Both the position numbers and the translations under genes were made by a program. Below, piece by piece: positions 48,102 through 61,612 of a stretch of DNA of 64,000 nucleotides. Origin of the DNA: Sinohyriopsis cumingii (Eukaryota > Mollusca > Bivalvia > Unionida > Unionidae). The stretch lies in the NCBI GenBank assembly GCA_028554795.2, contig CM068839.1:85333540-85397539 (forward strand), given 5' to 3'. A model generated the notes under the pieces. The model did no database searches and had not been told where the DNA came from. It worked only from the letters and a program-made list of their open reading frames with translations. Within the stretch, counting starts at the first letter, position 1; each line of letters starts with the position of its first letter.

Positions 48102-51100
48102 ATCTTATAGAAAGCAAACATTTCCTATTAAAGTATATATAAAAAACAATAAATGCAAATAATTACAATCTTATATGGAACGAAAAAAATAAAATCCCAA
48201 ACTAGATTTTTCAAAGAACCTAATCTCCTTTAGACGATCTGGTTAAAAATCCATCATATTAAAAACATTTTCACAAGGGCTGATTTAAATTTTGACAAAA
48301 GACCTTCAAAAGTATATACTGTTGTACAAACAAGGACTGGATTTTATGTAAAATCAACATGTCTTCTTGTAATTCATTAAACCAGTTCCCAAGCCTGTAT
48401 TGATACATGGGATCTTATCGTGTTTTAATATATAATACAAGGGACAACAATTTCTCATTTCAGCTCTGAGATTCAACAATTTGGACTACAAATAGAAGTC
48501 CATTTTTAATCAAGGTTTCCTGCGATTATTCTCACCCTATTTCTCATATTTGGGTATTTAGGTTGGGGTGTGGGGTCATTGCTAGTGCATATAGAAAATT
48601 TGGAATATGCCGCCACCATGCGTAGCGACATATGGTACTCGCTTACCAGTAGGCCTAGCAAATTTAAACTTATATCTACGCATACCTGCATGAAATCGAT
48701 AGAAAAGTGATTTATTTTCTCAAAAATGGCAATTATTATAAACGTTATATCTTTAATCCGCCGAGACTAGACGAAACTACGGCATAGATGAAACCTGACC
48801 CTGTACTCGCCATCTGCATTACTAGTCACATGACTTCACAAATCTCAAACGTTTTCTTTATTTTGTTTTTGTGGGGTTTAACGCCATTTTTCAGCACACG
48901 ATTGGCTATACATGGCGGCCAGTATTAATGGTGGAGGAAGAACCCAGGAAAACTCCGGAAAGAACCACCGACCCTCGAGAAGCTACTGGCAAGCTTCCTC
49001 ACATACCCACATTGGAAATCTCAAACGACGGCATTGGAAGTCCAAAAGTCACGTGATATCAACAACAAACTCCTTTTTAATGTTGTTGTAGAGAAATTCA
49101 ATTATATTAAATAAAAAAGTGAGATACTTTTTGTAAAAACCAGCAATCTGGCCAATCTGATTTATCAAGCAGAGAGAACATGTCAACGTGGTAGTCACGT
49201 GATGCAACACAACTCCAGAAGTTGTTCTTGGAATATATAAAAATAGAGAATTTTGTGTTCTTTCGGTTTTGCATTTTTATTACAACCAGCATATGACTTT
49301 CATTTAATTTTGTTTTCTTTCTCTACAAAATTTGAAAATGTGGGTTGTTAGATTTGTGAAATCATGAGACTAGCGATGCAAATAGCAAGTATCAGGTGAC
49401 ATTTCATCAACGCTGTATTTTTATCCTGTTTTTCTGCAGATTAAAGACAATGATTTTAATACTAATGATTTCTGAGAAATCGATTTCATGCATGTATCAC
49501 TAGACCTAACAAAGTTTAAGTTTGCTCGGCCATTCGGTATGTGGCTGTGCTTTGCTACAACCATGTTGGCCTCTTGTGATGCTAGACTGGTTTTCATACC
49601 TATATGTAATGAAAGATATGGATATCGAGCTGATTTTAAACATACAAGTCTACTAGACGAATCTAATCCACTCAGCATTTGGATTCACTCAGCATATATG
49701 TTTATTGCAAGCACCCAAATGATCCATACTGCACCCTCCGAATATTCTGGTTAGAACTTGATAAATTAAACACGATCAGTTTAGTTACGGCTCAGTCACA
49801 TGATTGTTTTGGGTATCAATTGGTGGCGGAAAATTACCGAGTTTTCCGGACTTTTATCAATATTTGCAAAATTCAAGGACTTTTCACGGTCGGGATTTTT
49901 TTTATATTTCTCTCCACTTTTTCCTGACAGCGTGGGAACCCTGAATTAACAGATAGGTATAATACATCATAATTAATTAATCTTGGGAAAATCCACAAAT
50001 AATCAATTACAGTAGTATGACTTTTCCACAAGGGCCCATACTCGCTTAGAAGTAGAGTCCAACTGCAAACATTGCAACATAGATCTGCTATCGCATAATG
50101 AGATCAAGGTCTTTGAGAATAGATACGGTAATAGACAACAAGGTATCTAAACAAAATTTTTCCATCAAAGAATACACCAAACCATTCTTATTCTATGAGG
50201 TAATACTACTGAATCTGTCTGAAAATAAAGTAATATACATAAGATTCATTGACCATGTTTTGTGGTTATCAAAACCTCAGTGATTTATAATGTAACATCA
50301 TAATAAAATTATATAAAGAAAAACATGCCACAAAAACAAGATAAAATGTGGAAGTGTTATATTAAAAAATCATAACATAATTAAAGAGAACAAAGATATA
50401 TACCATAAATACATCTTAAGTAGCTTACAAAAGAAATTTTTGGAAGCTTGTCTTCCTGTAAGCCAAAGGATGCAAAATAAAGTGGGAGATGATATCAAAT
50501 TAGTTCCACAAAATGTAAGTGTAGTAAACATTAATGAAACGTTATCTGTTAAAAATGCACTTTCTCGAAAGAACTATGGACCTTTTTAAATTCTGAGATA
50601 CCCTGCTTTACTCACCCCATAAATAACACATCATACTTTAATTAACTAAAGTTTCTGGAACTAAGCTTTTGAAAGGTAAGTTGAAAAACTGGATTATTTA
50701 TTTTCCGTATTTAACTTGGAAACCAGTTAGTGATAATCTATATGCTGTGGGGTTTGACTTAGGTTTATATGAAATTGTCACAGCATCCATCCCAATCACT
50801 GCAAGATTTGTAAAGGTTTATATGAAATTGTCACATCATCCATACCATTCACTGCAAGATTTGTAAAAATAAGAAGACTACAAATGAAGCAATTTCTGAA
50901 AACTCAATTTAAATTTTGTGATATGTTTATCTTTGCTTAAGACAGACACATACTGGTATTATCACAAATTAGACTGGCTTTTGTTATGACTCAGAAAGGC
51001 TTTGATAATCTAAAGTTGCTGTTGTTAAAGGAACAGTCATACAAAGTTTGATTAACACTAACTCAATTTTTATAGAGAGATGAAACTGAAGGTATTTAAA

Positions 51101-51931
51101 GTCAGACAAGAGCTTGGGAAACTATCCGGAACTTGTTTCTTAATCAGAGATTGTCCCTACAAACATTCTTGCTCAATCTGATCAAAACTGGCTTTGACAT
51201 TTTAAATTTGTTCAAAAACGGTTTTGCATCTGGTTGCCATGGAAGCCACTCCAGGCATTAATGTCACACAGTATATCCTAAGAAACATTCCTGCAAGGTT
51301 TGATCGAAATATATTCTGCAAACGTCAAAAACATGTTTTACACAAGGTTGTGACATAAACTACTCCAATGCAAGGGAAGCCACTTTGACATAATTTGGGC
51401 AGAACATATCCTAAACATTTATATGAAGTTTAATGAAAATCAGTGGTGCACAATTTTATCTTAGAAGTCTAAATTAGAAAGCAGTAATGGGCTGATAATA
51501 GAAGCAGGACCAAGAAGTAAAATAAAATGACAGCCTTTTAATATACAGTGTACACTGGTATAGTCATGCAGAATCCACCTTACATAGGTTCTGTCCACCT
51601 AAAAATGAGTCCATGAAGCACCATATTTTGAATGCACATTGTATTTATACATGTACACCTAAGAAAAGAAAAGAAACTCAAACCGTGCACAACCTTTGGT
51701 CCTGTGATCAAGAAATATATATATATTCATTCACTCCAAAAAAGGGAAACATTTCAAAGGCTTTAGAATTATAAGGCAAAACAAAACTGTACTTACAACT
51801 TCACTAATATAGTGTACAGTTATTTATTCTTTAACACGTATTTTAATGATATTAACAAGATATCTTTACTTAAGTCATGCAACACTAATAAAAGACCTTC
51901 ATACAGTTGTCTGCCTTGCCTGTGCAAACAA

Positions 51932-52426
51932 ACCAGAAAACATCTTCAGTAGCTAATGTTCTGATATGATAACACTATCTACACCTTAGCATATCAAGCA
52001 GGTATTTCTGTGCTTCGAGTCTTTGAATCTCATTGTGAACACTGTTCATAAATGATCAAGACAATGGGACCACATAACTTGAATGGGCTCATAAATAAGC
52101 AATTTTCCACTGCCAGTTTGTGTTTGTACAAATGTCTTTCAATCGAATACACCTGCAACAATAGCTTTCCTCTTGTATGTAGTCAAACTTTCGATGCTGA
52201 ACTTACAAAGTATCCCTTCTGAAGTCAACTGCATCCAACATTTTTGACCAATGTACAATTCACAGCTGTTACATGCTATTGGTTAGTTGGCATTACATAC
52301 TAAGAGAGGCAACTCATGAAATCCAATAGATGTTGCTAGGACAAAGCACTAAAATATCTGTTTGAGCTGCCAAGGTGTAGATAGGTTATCATATTTGAAC
52401 CCTGCCTAGTGAAGATGACCAGAAAA
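51932..52426. mobile_element. Long-TIR element (unit 7)
   Basis: Element 51941-52417, 477 bp, flanking repeats intact. Confidence 0.75.
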
Positions 52427-52966
52427 TGTAATTAGAGTTAACTGTATTTTCTTTAGGATTTATTTATTTTTATTTATTTAATTTTAAATGTCATCTTTAA
52501 GATTTTCATACTTTTATCAAACACTACTTTAGATAACATACATTATTATACTATTTACAACTATACTAATGTTGATAAGCTTTTCAAATAGAGTACATAC
52601 ATTCTTCTTATGAATATGTACACTCGTAAATATATCAAATCAAACAGATATGCAAATATTCAACAGTTTAAACTTTCAAGTCTATCAATATCTTAACAAA
52701 ATTTATTTTCAACAGCTTGCGTTTTAATCATGCAGTGGGTGGAACATGGTTCCTCCTTCAACAATATGATTATCAAGAAGAAAACAAACCCTACAAATTA
52801 CACAAATCATAACCTTGTTGAGTGAAACCTCTTGTGTCACTCCAAGAGATTTCAATCAAATGAAGATTGGTCGAAAGTCTTGAGTATTTCTTCCTAATGC
52901 CAAAAAAGAGCTGGGGCTCCAGACTGAGCTTTTTTGTTAAAATTTTGAGACAAGTGTATCCAGTTT

Positions 52967-53054
52967 CAGTGGAACCCCGCTATAACGCGATAATTGGGGT
53001 CCACAAAAGTGGATCGCGTTAATATCGGGGTCACGTTAAGGCGGGGTTTTACAG
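52967..53054. mobile_element. pogo-like MITE (unit 7)
   Basis: 88 bp, left flank variant as in unit 6. Confidence 0.6.
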
Positions 53055-53449
53055 TATTTTACTTTTTTGAGAGAACAACTCATTGGCAAATATGCGTGTA
53101 TTCATGTCTACGGTATATGATGAATAGGGTATCAACACCGTTTAACATCGTGCCGTCGTGGCATTCAGTTCATCTATAATGCATGTAATTCCATTGAAAA
53201 ATTGCACACAGATTTACAATATTCAATATTATTTCCCCTGATCATTGTATCTGAATTATCAACACCGTTTACTTGCCGTCTGATATCACTGTGCGAGCTG
53301 TAATTGTATAATGTTGTGGCAGTATTCGAGTAAAAACCCAAAACAATTTACCGTAGACAGAAAAGATAATCATCGTTGTCATACACGCTATAACGTGATG
53401 CTGACCTGTCTTGAGTGTAATCGAAGTAGAGGCGCTGGCGCCTTGGGTG

Positions 53450-54400
53450 CTAGTTAAGTGATCGGGGTGGTAATTGTGTGTCCTCGGGAATTACTTGTAA
53501 TTGTTCACGTGTGAATCCACGTTGAGGAGCAGTCGAATCCAGCATGTAGATTGCTGGTCTACCAGTGGATCTAGTTATGTTAGATATCTTGTGTGCGGTA
53601 ATACTCCAGATAGGATCAGTCGCTCTTTTTTTACCACCTTCAAGTTCACCTGGTTCATATAAATATCTCACAGTGACACTACCCAGTATTGGCTGCGCTG
53701 AGAAACCACGTCGTTGTACAGGTATATGTTTTTTAGTGACCGCGATGGCAGGTTTCATGTTGGTTGTTCGAGTAATTTCATTATTTAGCGCAGCTATCAC
53801 GCTTGGTAATCTTGCAACCCATTCACGAGATCTCTTATCCTGAATGAATTCCTTCGCGTATTGATATCCAAATAACCGCTCAGCAAGTGTTCGATTAAAT
53901 CGCTCAACAATTGCCTGATCACGATGAATTGCACTATGTCCTCGCCTGATGGCGACATTATGTTGCTTCATCAACGACGATACTGCGCCTTGAAATTCTT
54001 TACCAGGATCAACTTGTAGCAGCTGTGGCCATCGTAGAGGTTCTCGTTGATAAATTCGTTCAAGCGCAGAAGCAACATCAGATGCTGTTTTAGTCGCTAA
54101 CGGTTCCGCATCTTTGTATCTACTTGCAATATCAACTACAGTTAACGCGTACTTGTACGTTCGGCGACGAATGGTATCATGTGGCAGAAATAATATAGCA
54201 GCCTGATGAACTTCATTTGGCACAACATCGAAATGTGCAAAGTGAATTTGTTTAGGCGGTGGTTGGTAAATTTGCCATATTGCCTGTTTGGATAACCAAT
54301 TCTTAGCAGTATCACGTGTGACTTTTGCTGCGTTGGCAAGCTTGCCGATTGCTGCGCTACCTCTCCAGTATCCTCTTGGGGAATAATAAATCGACTCCAT
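53450..54400 (-). CDS. Integrase, open 316-codon frame, D68A (unit 7)
   Basis: Same protein as in unit 6: T7 at 53626-53632 keeps the frame, codon 68 (54197-54199) is Ala, and residue 108 is Asp. It is probably catalytically dead. Confidence 0.9.
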   Translation of the reverse strand: MESIYYSPRGYWRGSAAIGKLANAAKVTRDTAKNWLSKQAIWQIYQPPPKQIHFAHFDVVPNEVHQAAILFLPHDTIRRRTYKYALTVVDIASRYKDAEPLATKTASDVASALERIYQREPLRWPQLLQVDPGKEFQGAVSSLMKQHNVAIRRGHSAIHRDQAIVERFNRTLAERLFGYQYAKEFIQDKRSREWVARLPSVIAALNNEITRTTNMKPAIAVTKKHIPVQRRGFSAQPILGSVTVRYLYEPGELEGGKKRATDPIWSITAHKISNITRSTGRPAIYMLDSTAPQRGFTREQLQVIPEDTQLPPRSLN

Positions 54401-54405
54401 TATAA

Positions 54406-54954
54406 TTAATTACCAGTGCCTAATACAAGCTTAGATTTCATCGTAGATTGTATTAACCAGCTAGCTAACTTTTCTTTGAAAGATTTATCAGTGATGGCAT
54501 TTAACGCTTGAATTTCACATCCGCGAGATGCCTATCTTGTAGATCCTTACTTCGGTAAGCTACATCATGGACATGGCATGCTTTATCGATAGCAATTATC
54601 GGGTACTCACCTGCATTGGGTTGATTTAAGGCATCAAGCCTGATATCAAGTCGGGTTCCAGACCACAGTAATTATATCCTGGAAGATGTTTTTCTCCTGG
54701 GTATTTAGCCCACGGAGTTCCTGGTAATTTTCCTAACTTGGCCGCGATATCACCTCTTTTTTTTTTGTTTAATTGACTTTGATTTTGGCGCTGACTTTGG
54801 TTTCGGCGCTCCACCTGACGGAATTAATTTTTAACTTTTTTGTGCCGCATCGTTCACACTTGCCTGTAAGCGCTTGTCGATTATTTTTTGTTGTAGTGGA
54901 TGTTATGTTTGCAGTTGGGGTACGTGCTCTACATTTCACACAATATAAATCCAT
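54406..54954 (-). pseudogene. Zinc-ribbon/PLA2-like protein, three or more lesions (unit 7)
   Basis: Early extra base, T10, and a private deletion of one g near 54660 that disrupts the frame inside the calcium-loop motif, right after YCG. This is the most damaged copy. Confidence 0.78.
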
Positions 54955-54974
54955 ATTATTTTATAATATATCTA

Positions 54975-55614
54975 ATGGAGATCACTGACTTTTCTGCTAC
55001 AAAACGACGAGAGCCAATCAAACATAACTCGGTGCTACCAAATTCAATTCGAATGATTATTATAGGCCCATCTGGAAGTGGTAAGACGCAGTTGTTACTT
55101 AATTTAATAATGAAGTGGATGAAGTGGAATAAGTTGTATTTGGTAGCTCCATCTGTGGATGATCAGCGATGCTACAGCGTGTTAAAAGATTTTAATGAGA
55201 ATGCAAAATCGATAAGCTGCGACGATGATGTTGTTGAATTTATTACTAGTATTGATGAATCAACAAGTATGGATGATATTGATGGAAGTATTAATAATTT
55301 AGTCATGTACGACGATGTGATGTTGGACAAACAATCAAATCCTGCCAGGATATTCTCACGCGGCAGACATAAAAATGTAGATGTGATTTATGTAACTCAA
55401 CGATATATACAAATCCCAAAAGTGATCAGGGACAACTGTAACATTCTTGCGCTGTTCAACAGCGTTGACACACACACGTTACGAAATAAACATCAGACTT
55501 GGTGCAGCGGCGATATGGATATAAATAAGTTTTAAACATTTCTTTAGTCGTGCTCAGGCAAAACCACATGGGTTTGTAACGCTAAATTTACATGATCCTC
55601 GAACACGGTATTGA
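54975..55614 (+). pseudogene. Packaging ATPase, C-terminal frameshift (unit 7)
   Basis: One extra t in the run at about 55530-55533 produces a TAA at 55533-55535 after 186 codons, right after MDINKF. The last 26 residues of the other copies are lost. The Walker motifs are unaffected. This is the only broken ATPase copy. Confidence 0.9.
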
Positions 55615-56233
55615 GTCGGGTTAGATACAATTTTCAGCTAGAGAGCAGCAGAGGGGGCGACGACAACAGCACGCAGCAACAATGGCGACAATTATGTTTA
55701 CAACGAAGCACCCTCGCGGTTTTATTTCGGCGTTTGGAAGTTGTAGGCGGCGCCCCTTCTGACGATGACAACAACAAAACGGCGACAACTGCGTTTACAA
55801 TGAAGCGTCAACGCGGTTTTTTAAAGGGCTTATTTCGGCGTTTGGAGGCTTCTAAAAGTTGTGGGATGCTGCTTAAATTTCCAGGGTTTTTAAAGGACGA
55901 AATTAATTTTTTCAAGGTTCACCTATGACCCATTACTGAATGGAATTAAAGAACATTTTAGATTGCAAAACATGCATTTTCTAAATCTAAAGATGTTTCT
56001 CTTTCAAGACTCGCCATAACATCTAAGTCAGAAAAGACGATCGTGTACAAAACCACAAAATGTATCACATGAAACAAGTTTGATTATATTTCTATAAATT
56101 GGCACGTAAAGTCATTTCAATGTACAGAACACAATTTCTAACATTATTTTGCTGACCTGCATTATGTTGCCAAGTGGTAACAACATAATGAATATAAATT
56201 AGTTTTGTTTCCTTTCAAACCTTTAAGTCGCGC

Positions 56234-56234
<1 letters not shown>

Positions 56235-56262
<28 letters not shown>
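56235..56262. repeat. (TG)14 microsatellite (unit 7)
   Basis: Shortest copy in the window, although the unit is otherwise close to unit 6. Confidence 0.95.
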
Positions 56263-56264
<2 letters not shown>

Positions 56265-59200
56265 TCTTATAGAAAGCAAACATTTCCTATTAAAGTATAT
56301 ATAAAAAACAATAAATGCAAATAATTACAATCTTATATGGAACGAAAAAAATAAAATCCCAAACTAGATTTTTCAAAGAACCTAATCTCCTTTAGACGAT
56401 CTGGTTAAAAATCCATCATATTAAAAACATTTTCACAAGGGCTGATTTAAATTTTGACAAAAGACCTTCAAAAGTATATACTGTTGTACAAACAAGGACT
56501 GGATTTTATGTAAAATCAACATGTCTTCTTGTAATTCATTAAACCAGTTCCCAAGCCTGTATTGATACATGGGATCTTATCGTGTTTTAATATATAATAC
56601 AAGGGACAACAATTTCTCATTTCAGCTCTGAGATTCAACAATTTGGACTACAAATAGAAGTCCATTTTTAATCAAGGTTTCCTGCGATTATTCTCACCCT
56701 ATTTCTCATATTTGGGTATTTAGGTTGGGGTGTGGGGTCATTGCTAGTGCATATAGAAAATTTGGAATATGCCGCCACCATGCGTAGCGACATATGGTAC
56801 TCGCTTACCAGTAGGCCTAGCAAATTTAAACTTATATCTACGCATACCTGCATGAAATCGATAGAAAAGTGATTTATTTTCTCAAAAATGGCAATTATTA
56901 TAAACGTTATATCTTTAATCCGCCGAGACTAGACGAAACTACGGCATAGATGAAACCTGACCCTGTACTCGCCATCTGCATTACTAGTCACATGACTTCA
57001 CAAATCTCAAACGTTTTCTTTATTTTGTTTTTGTGGGGTTTAACGCCATTTTTCAGCACACGATTGGCTATACATGGCGGCCAGTATTAATGGTGGAGGA
57101 AGAACCCAGGAAAACTCCGGAAAGAACCACCGACCCTCGAGAAGCTACTGGCAAGCTTCCTCACATACCCACATTGGAAATCTCAAACGACGGCATTGGA
57201 AGTCCAAAAGTCACGTGATATCAACAACAAACTCCTTTTTAATGTTGTTGTAGAGAAATTCAATTATATTAAATAAAAAAGTGAGATACTTTTTGTAAAA
57301 ACCAGCAATCTGGCCAATCTGATTTATCAAGCAGAGAGAACATGTCAACGTGGTAGTCACGTGATGCAACACAACTCCAGAAGTTGTTCTTGGAATATAT
57401 AAAAATAGAGAATTTTGTGTTCTTTCGGTTTTGCATTATTATTACAACCAGCATATGACTTTCATTTAATTTTGTTTTCTTTCTCTACAAAATTTGAAAA
57501 TGTGGGTTGTTAGATTTGTGAAATCATGAGACTAGCGATGCAAATAGCAAGTATCAGGTGACATTTCATCAACGCTGTATTTTTATCCTGTTTTTCTGCA
57601 GATTAAAGACAATGATTTTAATACTAATGATTTCTGAGAAATCGATTTCATGCATGTATCACTAGACCTAACAAAGTTTAAGTTTGCTCGGCCATTCGGT
57701 ATGTGGCTGTGCTTTGCTACAACCATGTTGGCCTCTTGTGATGCTAGACTGGTTTTCATACCTATATGTAATGAAAGATATGGATATCGAGCTGATTTTA
57801 AACATACAAGTCTACTAGACGAATCTAATCCACTCAGCATTTGGATTCACTCAGCATATATGTTTATTGCAAGCACCCAAATGATCCATACTGCACCCTC
57901 CGAATATTCTGGTTAGAACTTGATCAATTAAACACGATCAGTTTAGTTACGGCTCAGTCACATGATTGTTTTGGGTATCAATTGGTGGCGGAAAATTACC
58001 GAGTTTTCCGGACTTTTATCAATATTTGCAAAATTCAAGGACTTTTCACGGTCGGGATTTTTTTAATATTTCTCTCCACTTTTTCCTGACAGCGTGGGAA
58101 CCCTGAATTAACAGATAGGTATAATACATCATAATTAATTAATCTTGGGAAAATCCACAAATAATCAATTACAGTAGTATGACTTTTCCACAAGGGCCCA
58201 TACTCGCTTAGAAGTAGAGTCCAACTGCAAACATTGCAACATAGATCTGCTATCGCATAATGAGATCAAGGTCTTTGAGAATAGATACGGTAATAGACAA
58301 CAAGGTATCTAAACAAAATTTTTCCATCAAAGAATACACCAAACCATTCTTATTCTATGAGGTAATACTACTGAATCTGTCTGAAAATAAAGTAATATAC
58401 ATAAGATTCATTGACCATGTTTTGTGGTTATCAAAACCTCAGTGATTTATAATGTAACATCATAATAAAATTATATAAAGAAAAACATGCCACAAAAACA
58501 AGATAAAATGTGGAAGTGTTATATTAAAAAAATCATAACATAATTAAAGAGAACAAAGATATATACCATAAATACATCTTAAGTAGCTTACAAAAGAAAT
58601 TTTTGGAAGCTTGTCTTCCTGTAAGCCAAAGGATGCAAAATAAAGTGGGAGATGATATCAAATTAGTTCCACAAAATGTAAGTGTAGTAAACATTAATGA
58701 AACGTTATCTGTTAAAAATGCACTTTCTCGAAAGAACTATGGACCTTTTTAAATTCTGAGATACCCTGCTTTACTCACCCCATAAATAACACATCATACT
58801 TTAATTAACTAAAGTTTCTGGAACTAAGCTTTTGAAAGGTAAGTTGAAAAACTGGATTATTTATTTTCCGTATTTAACTTGGAAACCAGTTAGTGATAAT
58901 CTATATGCTGTGGGGTTTGACTTAGGTTTATATGAAATTGTCACAGCATCCATCCCAATCACTGCAAGATTTGTAAAGGTTTATATGAAATTGTCACATC
59001 ATCCATACCATTCACTGCAAGATTTGTAAAAATAAGAAGACTACAAATGAAGCAATTTCTGAAAACTCAATTTAAATTTTGTGATATGTTTATCTTTGCT
59101 TAAGACAGACACATACTGGTATTATCACAAATTAGACTGGCTTTTGGTATGACTCAGAAAGGCTTTGATAATCTAAAGTTGCTGTTGTTAAAGGAACAGT

Positions 59201-60094
59201 CATACAAAGTTTGATTAACACTAACTCAATTTTTATAGAGAGATGAAACTGAAGGTATTTAAAGTCAGACAAGAGCTTGGGAAACTATCCGGAACTTGTT
59301 TCTTAATCAGAGATTGTCCCTACAAACATTCTTGCTCAATCTGATCAAAACTGGCTTTGACATTTTAAATTTGTTCAAAAACGGTTTTGCATCTGGTTGC
59401 CATGGAAGCCACTCCAGGCATTAATGTCACACAGTATATCCTAAGAAACATTCCTGCAAGGTTTGATCGAAATATATTCTGCAAACGTCAAAAACATGTT
59501 TTACACAAGGTTGTGACATAAACTACTCCAATGCAAGGGAAGCCACTTTGACATAATTTGGGCAGAACATATCCTAAACATTTATATGAAGTTTAATGAA
59601 AATCAGTGGTGCACAATTTTATCTTAGAAGTCTAAATTAGAAAGCAGTAATGGGCTGATAATAGAAGCAGGACCAAGAAGTAAAATAAAATGACAGCCTT
59701 TTAATATACAGTGTACACTGGTATAGTCATGCAGAATCCACCTTACATAGGTTCTGTCCACCTAAAAATGAGTCCATGAAGCACCATATTTTGAATGCAC
59801 ATTGTATTTATACATGTACACCTAAGAAAAGAAAAGAAACTCAAACCGTGCACAACCTTTGGTCCTGTGATCAAGAAATATATATATATTCATTCACTCC
59901 AAAAAAGGGAAACATTTCAAAGGCTTTAGAATTATAAGGCAAAACAAAACTGTACTTACAACTTCACTAATATAGTGTACAGTTATTTATTCTTTAACAC
60001 GTATTTTAATGATATTAACAAGATATCTTTACTTAAGTCATGCAACACTAATAAAAGACCTTCATACAGTTGTCTGCCTTGCCTGTGCAAACAA

Positions 60095-60589
60095 ACCAGA
60101 AAACATCTTCAGTAGCTAATGTTCTGATATGATAACACTATCTACACCTTAGCATATCAAGCAGGTATTTCTGTGCTTCGAGTCTTTGAATCTCATTGTG
60201 AACACTGTTCATAAATGATCAAGACAATGGGACCACATAACTTGAATGGGCTCATAAATAAGCAATTTTCCACTGCCAGTTTGTGTTTGTACAAATGTCT
60301 TTCAATCGAATACACCTGCAACAATAGCTTTCCTCTTGTATGTAGTCAAACTTTCGATGCTGAACTTACAAAGTATCCCTTCTGAAGTCAACTGCATCCA
60401 ACATTTTTGACCAATGTACAATTCACAGCTGTTACATGCTATTGGTTAGTTGGCATTACATACTAAGAGAGGCAACTCATGAAATCCAATAGATGTTGCT
60501 AGGACAAAGCACTAAAATATCTGTTTGAGCTGCCAAGGTGTAGATAGGTTATCATATTTGAACCCTGCCTAGTGAAGATGACCAGAAAA
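60095..60589. mobile_element. Long-TIR element (unit 8)
   Basis: Element 60104-60580, 477 bp, flanking repeats intact. Confidence 0.75.
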
Positions 60590-61129
60590 TGTAATTAGAG
60601 TTAACTGTATTTTCTTTAGGATTTATTTATTTTTATTTATTTAATTTTAAATGTCATCTTTAAGATTTTCATACTTTTATCAAACACTACTTTAGATAAC
60701 ATACATTATTATACTATTTACAACTATACTAATGTTGATAAGCTTTTCAAATAGAGTACATACATTCTTCTTATGAATATGTACACTCGTAAATATATCA
60801 AATCAAACAGATATGCAAATATTCAACAGTTTAAACTTTCAAGTCTATCAATATCTTAACAAAATTTATTTTCAACAGCTTGCGTTTTAATCATGCAGTG
60901 GGTGGAACATGGTTCCTCCTTCAACAATATGATTATCAAGAAGAAAACAAACCCTACAAATTACACAAATCATAACCTTGTTGAGTGAAACCTCTTGTGT
61001 CACTCCAAGAGATTTCAATCAAATGAAGATTGGTCGAAAGTCTTGAGTATTTCTTCCTAATGCCAAAAAAGAGCTGGGGCTCCAGACTGAGCTTTTTTGT
61101 TAAAATTTTGAGACAAGTGTATCCAGTTT

Positions 61130-61217
61130 CAGTGGAACCCCGCTATAACGCGATAATTGGGGTCCACAAAAGTGGATCGCGTTAATATCGGGGTCACGTT
61201 AAGGCGGGGTTTTACAG
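61130..61217. mobile_element. pogo-like MITE (unit 8)
   Basis: 88 bp, left flank variant as in unit 6. Confidence 0.6.
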
Positions 61218-61612
61218 TATTTTACTTTTTTGAGAGAACAACTCATTGGCAAATATGCGTGTATTCATGTCTACGGTATATGATGAATAGGGTATCAACA
61301 CCGTTTAACATCGTGCCGTCGTGGCATTCAGTTCATCTATAATGCATGTAATTCCATTGAAAAATTGCACACAGATTTACAATATTCAATATTATTTCCC
61401 CTGATCATTGTATCTGAATTATCAACACCGTTTACTTGCCGTCTGATATCACTGTGCGAGCTGTAATTGTATAATGTTGTGGCAGTATTCGAGTAAACAC
61501 CCAAAACAATTTACCGTAGACAGAAAAGATAATCATCGTTGTCATACACGCTATAACGTGATGCTGACCTGTCTTGAGTGTAATCGAAGTAGAGGCGCTG
61601 GCGCCTTGGGTG

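Larger units (their letters stand above)
40883..49060. repeat. Tandem array unit 6 (8178 bp)
   Basis: Sixth unit, with (TG)22, T11 in the PLA2 linker, two extra bases in the AT run near 43540, and a 16-bp deletion near 48491 shared with unit 7. The integrase homopolymer has T7, so its frame stays open. Confidence 0.98.
49061..57222. repeat. Tandem array unit 7 (8162 bp)
   Basis: Seventh and shortest unit: (TG)14 plus the 16-bp deletion near 56653 shared with unit 6. It carries private single-base lesions in both the PLA2 gene (missing g near 54660) and the ATPase gene (extra t near 55531). Confidence 0.98.
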
